Counted from the first letter of the stretch, positions 34,988 to 45,005 are shown. The stretch is 64,000 bases of DNA from JBCCTX01 sp965263105 (GCA_965263105.1 CBDHGL010000003.1:3968001-4032000); one strand, 5' to 3'. Made by a program: numbers and translations. Notes: generated by a model not told the origin, from the letters alone.

Positions 34988-36559
34988 TTATTTTAATACT
35001 TTGATAATTGTGTTATCCCCATTATCCTTTTTTACAACCAGGTGATAAATTCCGTGGGCAAAGGGAAAATCAATCTCGATTCTATTGAGACCCGGAGGGA
35101 TATCGTCACCAATAATTTTTCGACCACAGGAATCAATCACCTCCCAACTTTCTCCGTCTCTCTCAGGGATGAGGAGGGTGAGAACTTGTTCTTCGGAAAT
35201 GGGATTGGGAAGGGCACTAGTTTCTGCGATATTGACCAAGGGAGTCATCTCGACCTCCCCTAGGGTCACTGCTCCTTGGGTGAGGGAGAAAGTCAGGGTT
35301 TGCTTTCGGTAATCTGGGTGGGAAAATGTTACGCTGACTTCCTCACTTTCTGCTATTCCCGTGGCAAATTCCCCCAAATTATTGGAAAATTCTAAAATTT
35401 CTCCTCTCCCCTCTATCTTGATAGAGACATTGGGGATTCCATTTCCGGTATTTGCATCCGTTATATTTCCTTCCAAATAGGCAGCCGCTTGATAATCGGG
35501 GCGTAAGACAAAAAGACCTTTGGAAAGATCGGTGGCCAATATATTTCCCGAAGGTAAAAAAGGATAGGCCCCCCAACAGCCTTCAAAGCCAGCAACCTTA
35601 TCGGGTGCGGTATCAAAAAAACCTACTTCTACCAGATTATTAGGCCTTGTAGCGTCTACTATTTGTATGCCATCTCCATAGTGGGAGATAATCAAGTAAT
35701 CATTTAGAACGTGTACATTGTGAGGAATGGCAGCTCCTCGACTTTGTGAGGAACGTATTCTGTCGAGTTCTTCAATATTTTCAGGATCACTGACATCCCA
35801 AGCAATGACATAAGCTTGAGTGAGTTCATCTGTTGTGAAACACACATCTCCCTTGTCATTGAGCCAGGTATTGTGGGTAAAAGCACCCGGATAGGCCCTC
35901 TCTCCCCGAACCTGTGTGTTGGTTGGGTTTGAAATATCCAAGATCCGCAATCGCGCGGCATTAATCTCGGCAGCAAATGCCCTTCCTCCCCGAACATAGA
36001 CATCGTGGACATAGGCTTGGGAATAGGCACCGATAAATTCGGGATTCCAGGGATCTCTTCCCAAACGTAGGGAAACGATTCCTCCGTTAAAGTTATTGGT
36101 GCCTGTGATATAGAGCGTTCCCCCATCTTGATAAAGATTATGGGCGGTTCTGACCCCTTCCGGAGAAATGTTTTTGAAATCAATGGACTCGGGTAAGCCT
36201 GAAAGATCGACCACCAAAATCCCCTGGCCGCCTTCATTACTGACATAGGCGAACTCTTCAAAAGTTTTTATGTCCCTCCAAAAGGTTTCGAGGCCGGGAA
36301 TAAAATGAATCTCTTGTGGATCAGTAGGATCTGCCAAATCAACAATTGAAAATCCCAAAAAAGTCCCTACTAAGGCATATTCGTGTCCATCAGGGGCTAC
36401 ATATCCCCATACATCGTTGAGAATTTGATCGGGTTGGATACGGGAATTTAGTTCGTATTCCAGTCTGCCGACCAGTTCGATATTTTTTTGCCCCCAAATT
36501 TGGCTTGTAAACGAAAGAAAAAATACCTGTAGAATTAAGTAAGTTTTAACCCACCTCAT
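34988..36559 (-). CDS. T9SS-secreted choice-of-anchor B protein (LVIVD beta-propeller), short paralog
   Basis: 523 residues from the ATG at 36559, which overlaps the stop of the preceding gene (ATGA). A signal peptide ends near residue 23. A LVIVD-type propeller follows (blades with ILNDVWGYVAPDGHEYALVG, TFWRDIKTFEEFAYVSNEGG, HNTWLNDKGDVCFTTDE), then one carboxypeptidase-regulatory-like domain (AAYLEGNITDANTGNGIP) and a C-terminal type A T9SS sorting domain (ALPNPISEEQ...GIYHLVVKKDN). It should be cell-surface or secreted. It is a tandem paralog of the longer gene upstream and lacks that protein's extra modules. Confidence 0.88.
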   Translation of the reverse strand: MRWVKTYLILQVFFLSFTSQIWGQKNIELVGRLEYELNSRIQPDQILNDVWGYVAPDGHEYALVGTFLGFSIVDLADPTDPQEIHFIPGLETFWRDIKTFEEFAYVSNEGGQGILVVDLSGLPESIDFKNISPEGVRTAHNLYQDGGTLYITGTNNFNGGIVSLRLGRDPWNPEFIGAYSQAYVHDVYVRGGRAFAAEINAARLRILDISNPTNTQVRGERAYPGAFTHNTWLNDKGDVCFTTDELTQAYVIAWDVSDPENIEELDRIRSSQSRGAAIPHNVHVLNDYLIISHYGDGIQIVDATRPNNLVEVGFFDTAPDKVAGFEGCWGAYPFLPSGNILATDLSKGLFVLRPDYQAAAYLEGNITDANTGNGIPNVSIKIEGRGEILEFSNNLGEFATGIAESEEVSVTFSHPDYRKQTLTFSLTQGAVTLGEVEMTPLVNIAETSALPNPISEEQVLTLLIPERDGESWEVIDSCGRKIIGDDIPPGLNRIEIDFPFAHGIYHLVVKKDNGDNTIIKVLK

Positions 36560-39500
36560 TTTATAAGTTTTTTCCAATAACGGGAAATTCCTTCATTTTC
36601 AAGATACAAAAAATATATCCCATGTGGGAAGGGAAAAGGAAGTCGCTCAAGTTCTTTGTCTGGTGCAAGAATTCCCTGATTTACCAATCGACCTTGGGCA
36701 TCAAAAAGCTTCCAATTTGCCTCAAAACCTGTGGGATTATTAATATAAAGGTGATCCCTTACGGGATTAGGGAAGACCTGAAAGGGAATTTCAAGCCTTT
36801 CAAGAGAAGAGACGATGTCTGCCTCAACTATTTCCAATAAGTCGATCCCAACTTCAATCAAGTCCTCTTCACCCGTATCTTGTATAAAGAAGGCTATTCT
36901 AATGCTATCCCCCAAATTCGGATACCTTTCAAGGGGGATCTCAGCACTTTCCCAAGTATTGGTATAGGGACCCCCAAATTTTGCTACCAATTGAGTATCC
37001 TGGGCCGATTGAATGTATACCTTCAAAGAATCCGCTGAAGGAATCTGGACAGAATTGGGATGGATAGCTGTTAGCCAGTAGTAAAATCGAATCAAGGGAT
37101 TATTGTACCCCCTTAAATCAATAAAAGGCGAAAGCAGGGTGGTAGGAAATTGGTCAACATCTCCATCAAAAGATTCAGTACCACTATTGTCCGTCACAAA
37201 CGCATAGGATCCAAAGTCATTAGCTACATCCTCCCCGGGATTTAGGGTAATATCCTCAAAGGTAGTAGCCCGTGGAATGGCTCGCTGCCAGTGTCCTTCA
37301 AAGTCCATCCCATCTACCTCCCATCCGAAGTCGAATTTAAAGTCATCGTAGTAGGAGGGGGCTAATTCAACTATAATGGAGTCTGGAAGGTCATCTAGGA
37401 AATCTAACTCGATTTGTTGGGTTTTATATCCCCACCTCCCTAGAATTAAATTAAACTTATCCAAAGGAAGGCCTCCCCTGAAATTTCCATCGACATCTGT
37501 TTCAGCAGACAGATGGTAGGACAATTCATTGGGCTCAAACGAAAGAGAGGTTTGGTCTAATGGGATTTGGCTGCCTTGTTCTCTTACCTGTAGGAAAATA
37601 GATTGGAGCTCATTCACTTCAAATCGATCGATTCCCACTTCAATAAAGTCTGACGGGGGAGGATCGATAATAGAATAAGTTACCCACATACTATCACTCA
37701 ATTCAAGGTGATCAGAAGGGAGAAAGAATTGTCTCACCCATCCATTTGACAAGGGACCTCCGAATTTTTCAACTAAAGCAGAATCATCAGGAGTGTGAAT
37801 ATAGACTTCTAATGAATCGGAAGAGGGAAGAAAGCTGAAATTATCTCTTATGGCAGCAAGCCAGTAGGAAAAGTGAATCACAGGGTTTTCATATTCGCTG
37901 AGATCCATAATTGGAGAACGTAGAACGGTTCGGACATTATCTACATCAGAATCTTGGAAGCTAATTCCCGAATTGTCTGTAACATAGGCCATGCTATCCA
38001 GGTCATTTGGGTCATCCTTATCAGGGCTGAGTAAGGTACTTCCCAGGAAGGTTGGATTTGGAAAGGCTCTTTCCCAAATACCTTTTTTGGGTATTCCTAA
38101 AGCCTCCCAACCAAAGTCCAGCCCAAAATCATCATAGTATCCCTCTTGTAGGGGAATGAGCAGGGTATCCGATTCTACTTCTGCCAAGTTCAGGAAGATC
38201 TTTTGGGTTTTATACCCCCATTTCCCCACTAATAACTCATAGGAATCTACTGGTAGACTTTCCGAATATATGCCTTCATTATTAGTTATACCTTTCATTC
38301 GCAAAGCGAATTCTGGAATGAAAATGGATAGGGGAGCTTCGCTAAGAGCTTCTCCCGATAGCTCATCTTGGACGCTTAGGAGTAAAACTTTTCTGGAGGC
38401 AGGTTCTAAGGGGATTTCTATATCGATCAACTCCCCATTTTGTAAATTAACTGTTAAGGTATCCGTCAGGTAGCCAAATTTCTTGACAACTACCTGTATT
38501 TCCCCTTCTTTTATAGTCCCCAGGGCAAAGCTTCCATCGTTTGCACTTTGCTCATGAAATCTGGGAATATCTCGACTAAAAATTTCTACTTGATCCAAGG
38601 GTTCTCCTGTCAGCGCGTCGACAACCCTCCCTTCAAAATAAGACCCCCGGGTATAGTTTGGGCGAAATACAAACAAGCCCTCCGATCGATCAGAAGCCAG
38701 GACTAGGCCAGAGGGCAAAAAGGGATAGGCTCCCCACACCCCATCGAAGCCTCCTAGGCTATCAGGATGTGTATCGTAATAACCTACTTCCACTAGGTTG
38801 TGAGGCCTTTGGGCATCCACAATATTTACTCCATCCTTATAGTAGGAAGTGATCAAAAAGTCGTTTAGCACATGGACATTATGGGGGGTAGCTCTTCCCT
38901 TGCTGAGACTAGAACGCGTGCGGTCTAACTCTTCTATATTTTCAGGATCTTGTATATCCCAGGCTATGACGAAGGCTGCTGATCTTTCATCTGTGGTAAA
39001 GCAAACGGTTCCAGAATCATTCAACCAAGTGTTATGAGTGAAGGCGCCAGGATAATTTCGGGTGCCTAGCACTTCTGGTATTTCGGGATTTGATACATCG
39101 ACAATTCCCAACTGCCGATTATTAATTTCTGCGGTGTAGGCTAGATTGTTTCTTACGTATACATCGTGGACATAGCGTTCATTATAGAACCCCTTAATAG
39201 AAGGGTTCCAGGGATCCTGGCTTAAATCGATCATGACCATGCCACCTCGATATTGGTTGGGGCCTACCATGTAGAGAGTTCCCTGGTCCTGGTAGAGATT
39301 ATGGGCTCGACGAATGGTTTGGATGGTGGTATCAGTCACCTGGGTTGTGTCGCTTATAATCGTGCCATTTTCCAAGGTGTCCTGGGTAATGAGCTCCCTT
39401 TCAATGAAGAGGCTATCTATGGTGAAAATGGTATCTTTTGATTGGACACTTTCCGGCAGGCCACTCAAATCTATGATTTTCAGGCCTCCTCCAGTTTCAT

Positions 39501-39819
39501 TGACGACGTAGGCAAAATTCTGATAAGTTTTTATGTCTCTCCATAGAGAGGTATCCCCTCGGACGAAATGGATTTCCTGAGGTTGAGCTGGATTTTGGAG
39601 ATCGACAATGGACAATCCAGATAGAGTCCCCACCAGGGCATACTCTCTTCCATTCGGATCTGTATACCCCCAAATATCATTTAGAAAAATAGATTTGCTG
39701 ATCCCTGAATCCAAAGGGTAGACGAGTCGGCCCACCAGTTCCATATTTTTCTGTGGGTAACAATAAAGGCCAAGAGAAAGAAAGGCAAGGAAAATAAGGG
39801 ATGTTTTTAATCTGTTCAT
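36556..39819 (-). CDS. T9SS-secreted choice-of-anchor B protein, long paralog with duplicated modules
   Basis: 1087 residues: signal peptide (to about 22), LVIVD-type propeller matching the neighbouring paralog blade by blade, a 45-residue Thr/Asp/Ile-rich insert in one blade (near residues 138-182), then alternating carboxypeptidase-like domains and two copies of a ~150-residue module (each with YYDDF.FDFGWE, VTDNSG, DLSEYENP-like strands and KFGGP), and a type A T9SS sorting domain (VFPNPVRDHLY ... GIYFLYLEN). Likely surface-exposed. It overlaps rnhA by 4 bp and couples to the shorter paralog through ATGA. Confidence 0.88.
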   Translation of the reverse strand: MNRLKTSLIFLAFLSLGLYCYPQKNMELVGRLVYPLDSGISKSIFLNDIWGYTDPNGREYALVGTLSGLSIVDLQNPAQPQEIHFVRGDTSLWRDIKTYQNFAYVVNETGGGLKIIDLSGLPESVQSKDTIFTIDSLFIERELITQDTLENGTIISDTTQVTDTTIQTIRRAHNLYQDQGTLYMVGPNQYRGGMVMIDLSQDPWNPSIKGFYNERYVHDVYVRNNLAYTAEINNRQLGIVDVSNPEIPEVLGTRNYPGAFTHNTWLNDSGTVCFTTDERSAAFVIAWDIQDPENIEELDRTRSSLSKGRATPHNVHVLNDFLITSYYKDGVNIVDAQRPHNLVEVGYYDTHPDSLGGFDGVWGAYPFLPSGLVLASDRSEGLFVFRPNYTRGSYFEGRVVDALTGEPLDQVEIFSRDIPRFHEQSANDGSFALGTIKEGEIQVVVKKFGYLTDTLTVNLQNGELIDIEIPLEPASRKVLLLSVQDELSGEALSEAPLSIFIPEFALRMKGITNNEGIYSESLPVDSYELLVGKWGYKTQKIFLNLAEVESDTLLIPLQEGYYDDFGLDFGWEALGIPKKGIWERAFPNPTFLGSTLLSPDKDDPNDLDSMAYVTDNSGISFQDSDVDNVRTVLRSPIMDLSEYENPVIHFSYWLAAIRDNFSFLPSSDSLEVYIHTPDDSALVEKFGGPLSNGWVRQFFLPSDHLELSDSMWVTYSIIDPPPSDFIEVGIDRFEVNELQSIFLQVREQGSQIPLDQTSLSFEPNELSYHLSAETDVDGNFRGGLPLDKFNLILGRWGYKTQQIELDFLDDLPDSIIVELAPSYYDDFKFDFGWEVDGMDFEGHWQRAIPRATTFEDITLNPGEDVANDFGSYAFVTDNSGTESFDGDVDQFPTTLLSPFIDLRGYNNPLIRFYYWLTAIHPNSVQIPSADSLKVYIQSAQDTQLVAKFGGPYTNTWESAEIPLERYPNLGDSIRIAFFIQDTGEEDLIEVGIDLLEIVEADIVSSLERLEIPFQVFPNPVRDHLYINNPTGFEANWKLFDAQGRLVNQGILAPDKELERLPFPFPHGIYFLYLENEGISRYWKKLIK

Positions 39820-40274
39820 TTCTGACTTTGTTCGTACCCCTGGTCAATGTTAACCGGGGCATTCCTAGCCGACGTGGTTGCCAATTCGTCACAACGTTCA
39901 TTTTCGGGTATTCCTGCGTGTCCTTTTACCCAATGAAACTGAACCCGGTGTTTGCGGTAGATGGGTAAAAATCGTTGCCATAGGTCTGGGTTTTTGACCT
40001 TCTTGAAGCCTCGTTTTTCCCAGGAAAAAAGCCAGCCTTGGGTGACCGCTTTTTGAACATACTGGGAATCTGTATATACATGTACTTCCAATCCTTCTTT
40101 TTTTAAGGCCTCTAAGCCAATTATCACAGCTAGGAGTTCCATTCTATTGTTGGTGGTTTTGCGATATCCTTGGGATATTTCTTTCCGATAGGTACCATAC
40201 AACATGACTACCCCAAAGCCTCCTGGCCCAGGATTCCCAAGTGATGAACCATCTGTATAGATTTTTATATGCAT
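39816..40274 (-). CDS. rnhA: ribonuclease HI
   Basis: Cleaves the RNA strand of RNA-DNA hybrids. 152 residues from the ATG at 40274. Catalytic acidic residues are in IYTDGSSLGNPGPGG (D8), NRMELLAVIIGL (Glu), VYTDSQYVQ (Asp) and ERCDELA (Asp), in standard order; HWVKGHAGIPENE contains the active-site His loop. It is upstream of the two secreted propeller genes, overlapping by 4 bp, an odd but apparently genuine operon arrangement. Confidence 0.96.
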   Translation of the reverse strand: MHIKIYTDGSSLGNPGPGGFGVVMLYGTYRKEISQGYRKTTNNRMELLAVIIGLEALKKEGLEVHVYTDSQYVQKAVTQGWLFSWEKRGFKKVKNPDLWQRFLPIYRKHRVQFHWVKGHAGIPENERCDELATTSARNAPVNIDQGYEQSQK

Positions 40275-40529
40275 TTTGACTTTTGAACCCCTTAAAAATC
40301 TATCGAAGATCAAAATTTTTACAATGAATTCACAATGGAATGACGGAAAATGCGTAATGTAATCTTGAAAAATGTTAAAAATAAAGAAGTCAATTGAAAT
40401 AAATTATACGTAAATTGACCTAATTATTAATCCATACAAAAATTACTTCGTATACTAAGTGGTTAGGTGTATGTGAGCCTTAGCAAATAACTGCTTTCTC
40501 ACAGAAAAGGAACCTATTCAGGGTTAAGC

Positions 40530-42326
40530 ATGCAGAGTATAATAAAACTTTTACCCGATTCCATTGCCAATCAGATTGCTGCGGGAGAGGTTGTGCAGCG
40601 ACCAGCTTCTGTAGTTAAAGAGTTGTTGGAGAATGCAGTTGATGCTGGAGCGGATAGGATAGATTTGTTGATTAAAGATGCTGGGAAGGTATTGATTCAG
40701 GTGTCTGACAATGGGAGTGGTATGTCTTCACAAGACGTTCGTATGGCTTTTGAACGTCATGCTACTTCAAAAATTACCCAAGCTGAAGATCTATTTCAGA
40801 TTCGTTCTATGGGTTTTAGGGGGGAAGCACTCGCAGCAATTGCTGCCGTAGGGCAAATACGCGTCAGAACCCGACTTGCAACAGAAGAGTTGGGAACGGA
40901 GTTGGAAATTGCGGGTAGCAAGATACAGCGTCAAGAAGCTTGTGTCTGTCCACCTGGGACTGTGTTTCAGGTAAAAAATCTGTTTTTCAATATTCCGGCT
41001 AGGAGAAATTTTTTAAAATCCAATCCTGTTGAGACTCGGCACATTTCCAATGAGTTTATCCGCATTGCCCTGGCCAATCCTCATCGCTTCCTCACCTTTC
41101 GCCATAATAGTACGCTCGTTAATGAGCTCCCTCCTAAAAATCTAATGGAGCGAATAGCCGATATATTTGGGCGTGATTTTCACGATAAATTGATCTATGT
41201 AGAAGAGACTACAGGATATGTGAAAATTTCTGGCTATATCGGAAAAACCAATGTTTACAGGAAAAATAGAGGGGAACAGTTCTTTTTTGTAAATGACCGC
41301 TATATAAAAAGCAACTACCTCAATCACGCTATTTACTCTGCTTTTGAAAATTATATCCCAGAAAACAATCATCCCTTCTATTGTATCTTTCTGGAGATTG
41401 ATCCCAAACACGTCGACATCAATATCCATCCAACTAAGACTGAAGTCAAGTTTGACGATGAGAAAACTATTTATTTTTTGCTTCAAAGCATTGTTACCAG
41501 AGCACTAGCGGAAGTACATAATACACCTGAATTTAACTTTACCGACAGTTCCCTTCAGCAAGAGATTTATAACTCTCCTATGTCTCAATCTTCGGAGAAA
41601 AATTTAACCGTTAGCTCATATTCCATTCCACCTGTAGAGAATAAGACTGTTGAAAAGTCTCAATGGGAAAACCTATACAAACCTCCCGATAGGGAAGCGC
41701 TAGGTCAAGAAGGAGACGACATGACTCTTTTTCCCCATGCGTCTCAGCCACCACAGGAAAGCATTGAGGTCTTCAACCAATTTCAAAATAGTTACATCTT
41801 CGCGCAGAGAGATGATAGATTTTTTATCATCAACCAGCAATTGGCCCACCAAAGAATATTATTTGAGCATTTTCTCAAAGCAATTCAAGGAAAGCGACTC
41901 GCAAGCCAACAACTTCTCTTTCCCCAAACTCTGGAACTCAGCTCTACGGAATTGGCTATTATAAAAGAAGTTCAAACATTACTCTCCCAGTTAGGGTTTG
42001 AAATAAAAGAGTTTGGAAAGGATGGGATCATCATTTATGGTACCCCTGTAGAGATTCCAATGGGTAAAATCAGGGAGGTATTCAATCGAATACTGGCAGA
42101 TATGAAAGAAGTAGGAATAACCCGGGTGAAAGAAAAGCTCCATCAGCAGTTGGCAAAGGCAGTTGCTTACCAAAGTAGTGTAACTTCCAACCAAAAATTG
42201 AGTAAGATAGAAATGAAGAAGATGGCAGAAGATTTGTTTGCTTGTGATGTTCCTGCACATGCTCCCAATGGGAAACCTACCTATAAGGTAATATCTGTGG
42301 TGGAACTGGAAGCATATTTTGTTTAA
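40530..42326 (+). CDS. mutL: DNA mismatch repair protein MutL
   Basis: 598 residues. The GHKL ATPase head shows ELLENAVDAGADRIDL, SDNGSGM, GFRGEALAAIA and NLFFNIPARRNFLK, then FVNDRYIKS and DINIHPTKTEVKF of the transducer domain. A linker of ~70 polar residues leads to the dimerisation domain. The endonuclease metal motif DQHAxxExxxxE is degenerate here (INQQLAHQRILFE, N435/Q441) and the C-terminal CPHGRP-type motif reads HAPNGKP, so nicking activity is doubtful. It is the first gene of a run continuing with rhomboid genes. Confidence 0.95.
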   Translation: MQSIIKLLPDSIANQIAAGEVVQRPASVVKELLENAVDAGADRIDLLIKDAGKVLIQVSDNGSGMSSQDVRMAFERHATSKITQAEDLFQIRSMGFRGEALAAIAAVGQIRVRTRLATEELGTELEIAGSKIQRQEACVCPPGTVFQVKNLFFNIPARRNFLKSNPVETRHISNEFIRIALANPHRFLTFRHNSTLVNELPPKNLMERIADIFGRDFHDKLIYVEETTGYVKISGYIGKTNVYRKNRGEQFFFVNDRYIKSNYLNHAIYSAFENYIPENNHPFYCIFLEIDPKHVDINIHPTKTEVKFDDEKTIYFLLQSIVTRALAEVHNTPEFNFTDSSLQQEIYNSPMSQSSEKNLTVSSYSIPPVENKTVEKSQWENLYKPPDREALGQEGDDMTLFPHASQPPQESIEVFNQFQNSYIFAQRDDRFFIINQQLAHQRILFEHFLKAIQGKRLASQQLLFPQTLELSSTELAIIKEVQTLLSQLGFEIKEFGKDGIIIYGTPVEIPMGKIREVFNRILADMKEVGITRVKEKLHQQLAKAVAYQSSVTSNQKLSKIEMKKMAEDLFACDVPAHAPNGKPTYKVISVVELEAYFV

Positions 42327-42368
42327 CTTCTACCCCATCGTGTCCCTTAGACCTTTATTAGGTACATT

Positions 42369-42995
42369 ATGCTAAATAGACTCACACCTATAGTAAAGAA
42401 TCTTTTATTTGTAAACATTGGAATTTTCATTCTAATGGGGCTTCCTGGCATGGGGGAGAAGTTATTTCAATACTTTGCCCTGTTTAAACTGGATGTAATT
42501 ATTTCCCATACACCCAGTTATGCCCAATATTTTGAGCCGGTACAAATCGTTACCCATTTCTTCAATCATGGGGGCTTGATGCATATTTTTTTCAATATGT
42601 TTATCTTTGTTCTGATTGGGCCTAATGTGGAAATGGTGTTGGGAAGCGAAAGATTTTTAAAGTTTTATTTATTTTGTGGGGTATTAGGGGGGATACTCAT
42701 CACCTTTCTTGATCCGGCTTCGGGACCAGTTGTTGGTGCCTCGGGCGCGATTTATGGGGTAATGGTAGCTTTTGCATTGTTTTTTCCACGAGAAAAATTT
42801 TATTTATATTTTCTTGTCCCGCTGGAAGCGAGGTGGTTGGTGATCGGAGTGGGGGTATTTTCCCTTGTAATGGTATTGCTACAATATCAAGGACAAGATG
42901 TTGGGGGCTCTGTATCGCATTTTGGTCATTTGGCGGGAATGATTGCAGCCATATCCTTTTTCTACTTGAGGAAATGGATACCTTTCTTACAATAG
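42369..42995 (+). CDS. rhomboid intramembrane serine protease
   Basis: A 208-residue six-helix membrane protein. The catalytic dyad is present: Ser125 in VVGASGAIYG and His187 in HFGHLAG. THFFNHGGLMHIFFNM carries the HxxxN of helix 2. Such proteases cut substrates within the membrane. In Bacteroidota it typically sits after mutL and before a paralogous gene, as here. It is 23 bp upstream of the next gene. Confidence 0.93.
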   Translation: MLNRLTPIVKNLLFVNIGIFILMGLPGMGEKLFQYFALFKLDVIISHTPSYAQYFEPVQIVTHFFNHGGLMHIFFNMFIFVLIGPNVEMVLGSERFLKFYLFCGVLGGILITFLDPASGPVVGASGAIYGVMVAFALFFPREKFYLYFLVPLEARWLVIGVGVFSLVMVLLQYQGQDVGGSVSHFGHLAGMIAAISFFYLRKWIPFLQ

Positions 42996-43018
42996 CTAAT
43001 AGGTTTAATGTGTGATTC

Positions 43019-43960
43019 ATGGAATTGACGCAACAGATCAAAACTTTCTTGGCTAACTACAAAACGGCAGGTTGGCTAATGCTTTTTATGTTAGGAGGAC
43101 TCCTTATGCAGGGTCTTTTATGGGTTGGATTAAATGCCGGTGGAGGTTCTGATGCAGCATTTGAATCTATTCTCTCCTACCTAATACTTCCAGCCCAAAT
43201 TCGTGAGTTTCTATTTAAACCTTGGACCTTAATCACCTACGTATTTTTCTGGGAAAGCAGTTCCTTAAATATCCTACGGATTCTCATGGATGGGGCATTT
43301 GTTTGGCTTTTTTGTCAGATTTACCAACAACTTTTGGGAAATATTGCTGCCAAACGTGTATTAATCCTGGCCACACCAATGATAGGTTTATTAACTGTTT
43401 TCGCTTGGGCCTTACTCTTTTTAAACCAATCTCCTCCAACCAATGATGCTGCTCCCTTCCAATATATTTCTGGAATTAGTCCTATCATGATTTTCCTAGC
43501 CGTCGCCTGTGCCAGTTTTGTTCCTGATTTTAAAATACAACTGTTTCTTTTAGGACAAGTAGCCATAAAATGGGTCGTACTTGTTTTAGTACTCATAGAG
43601 CTTTCTAGTGCAGCCTTCTCCCCCTTAGGGGTTAGTATTGCCATTGCGGCCTTGTTGGGATATGCGCATATCTACCTATTTAAAAAGGGGACAGATATAC
43701 CTGAGTTGGTATGGTCTTACTATCAGGATACCTCTTCCAAAGCCGGGACTTCTTCCCGAATGCGGGTAAAGTATGGGGGCAGATATGTACCCAAATCTGA
43801 TGATGCCCGCAAGAAACAGGTGAATAGCCGCAAAGGGAAGATTTCCCAGGAAATCATAGATGGCCTATTAGATAAGATTTCTGAAAAGGGCTATGAAAGC
43901 TTGAGCAGGGAGGAAAAAGAACTCCTTTTTAAGGCCTCCAGTCAAAAAGAAGATGATTAA
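43019..43960 (+). CDS. inactive rhomboid-like membrane protein with DUF6576-type tail
   Basis: 313 residues: six or more hydrophobic helices, then a hydrophilic ~75-residue tail (IDGLLDKISEKGYESLSREE) typical of the second rhomboid paralog in this phylum. PWTLITYVFFWESSSLNIL aligns with rhomboid helix 2 but the HxxxN is lost (N84, I88), the GxSG serine motif reads GISP (S154 kept) and the catalytic His site is Ile near residue 207 (GVSIAIAA). It is therefore probably a pseudoprotease. It overlaps the next gene by 8 bp. Confidence 0.85.
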   Translation: MELTQQIKTFLANYKTAGWLMLFMLGGLLMQGLLWVGLNAGGGSDAAFESILSYLILPAQIREFLFKPWTLITYVFFWESSSLNILRILMDGAFVWLFCQIYQQLLGNIAAKRVLILATPMIGLLTVFAWALLFLNQSPPTNDAAPFQYISGISPIMIFLAVACASFVPDFKIQLFLLGQVAIKWVVLVLVLIELSSAAFSPLGVSIAIAALLGYAHIYLFKKGTDIPELVWSYYQDTSSKAGTSSRMRVKYGGRYVPKSDDARKKQVNSRKGKISQEIIDGLLDKISEKGYESLSREEKELLFKASSQKEDD

Positions 43961-45005
43961 AAACGCTATTTTCTTCCTTTTTTTGGTTGTTTACCTTCCT
44001 GTAGTTTTCTTAAGCCTTCTAGCTGCTGCAGCACCATTCGTTCCCACTACGTGGTTCCCGGCTCTTCAATTCCTTCCCTTGGCTGCTCAGTATTTAGTCC
44101 CCCTACATTTGGGGGTTGTTCTCATTCTCAGTAACAAACGGTGGAAAACTCGAATGCTGGCCTTGCTCGCATTCCTAGCCTGCGCCTATATGGGGGTCAA
44201 GGAATTTCGACTTAATCTGTCGGCAAATCCTGGTCCTCCTAAAGTGAAAATTCTCTCCTTTAATGTACGCAGTTTCCAATATGCTCCGGACAAACATGTC
44301 GATGACATAGTAGATTTGGTGAAGGCGCATGATCCCGACATAGTATGTTTTCAAGAGTTTTTCAATGGGATTATAAAAGGAGAAAGGGAGAAGGTGCTTG
44401 AGCAGATCTCCCGCCGGCTATCTATTCCCTATGACACCATTTTTTCTGGTGAGGGAAATGTCGGAGGTGTGGTTTTATCGAAGTACCCAATTGTCGAACT
44501 GGATGAACTCTTTTATACAGGTAAGACGGCAAATTATGGCATGTGGGTCAAGTTAAAAACTCCACATGGTGAATTGGGGGTCTATAATGTACATTTAGCT
44601 TCCTTCCAGTTTAATCGGAAGATTCCCACCAAAGGAAACTGGAAGCCTTTCTTGAAGACTGTATATCAAAAGGCAGAGTCCATTATCCCCAAGCAATTAG
44701 AACAGGCACATACAATCTTGGACCATGCACGTGGCCATTCGGTTCCGTTTATCCTGGCTGGCGACCTAAATTCCCTCCCTCACTCCCATATTGTTTCTTT
44801 ATTCAGCACAAATTACGAAGATAGCTTTATCAGAGCTGGGTCGGGTTATGGAGCCACCTTTTGGATCAGAAAGCCTTTAGGTATGAGGATTGATTATTTG
44901 TTTGCCTCTCCTCCATTAAGAACCCTGTCTCATGAGATAGTCTCCTCTGATATTTCAGATCATTTGCCGATTGTGGGCGAATTTACGTTTATAGAGTCCC
45001 CATGA
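43953..45005 (+). CDS. endonuclease/exonuclease/phosphatase family membrane protein
   Basis: A 350-residue protein with three N-terminal hydrophobic helices (about residues 3-75) followed by an EEP-type hydrolase domain. Motifs: KILSFNVRSFQYAPD, VCFQEFFNG (metal-binding Glu), LAGDLNSLPHSH (catalytic GDLN) and SDISDHLPIVGEF (terminal SDH). EEP enzymes cut phosphodiesters or phosphomonoesters in nucleic acids or lipids; the membrane anchor suggests a periplasmic or lipid substrate. It overlaps both neighbours by a few bases. Confidence 0.9.
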   Translation: MIKNAIFFLFLVVYLPVVFLSLLAAAAPFVPTTWFPALQFLPLAAQYLVPLHLGVVLILSNKRWKTRMLALLAFLACAYMGVKEFRLNLSANPGPPKVKILSFNVRSFQYAPDKHVDDIVDLVKAHDPDIVCFQEFFNGIIKGEREKVLEQISRRLSIPYDTIFSGEGNVGGVVLSKYPIVELDELFYTGKTANYGMWVKLKTPHGELGVYNVHLASFQFNRKIPTKGNWKPFLKTVYQKAESIIPKQLEQAHTILDHARGHSVPFILAGDLNSLPHSHIVSLFSTNYEDSFIRAGSGYGATFWIRKPLGMRIDYLFASPPLRTLSHEIVSSDISDHLPIVGEFTFIESP

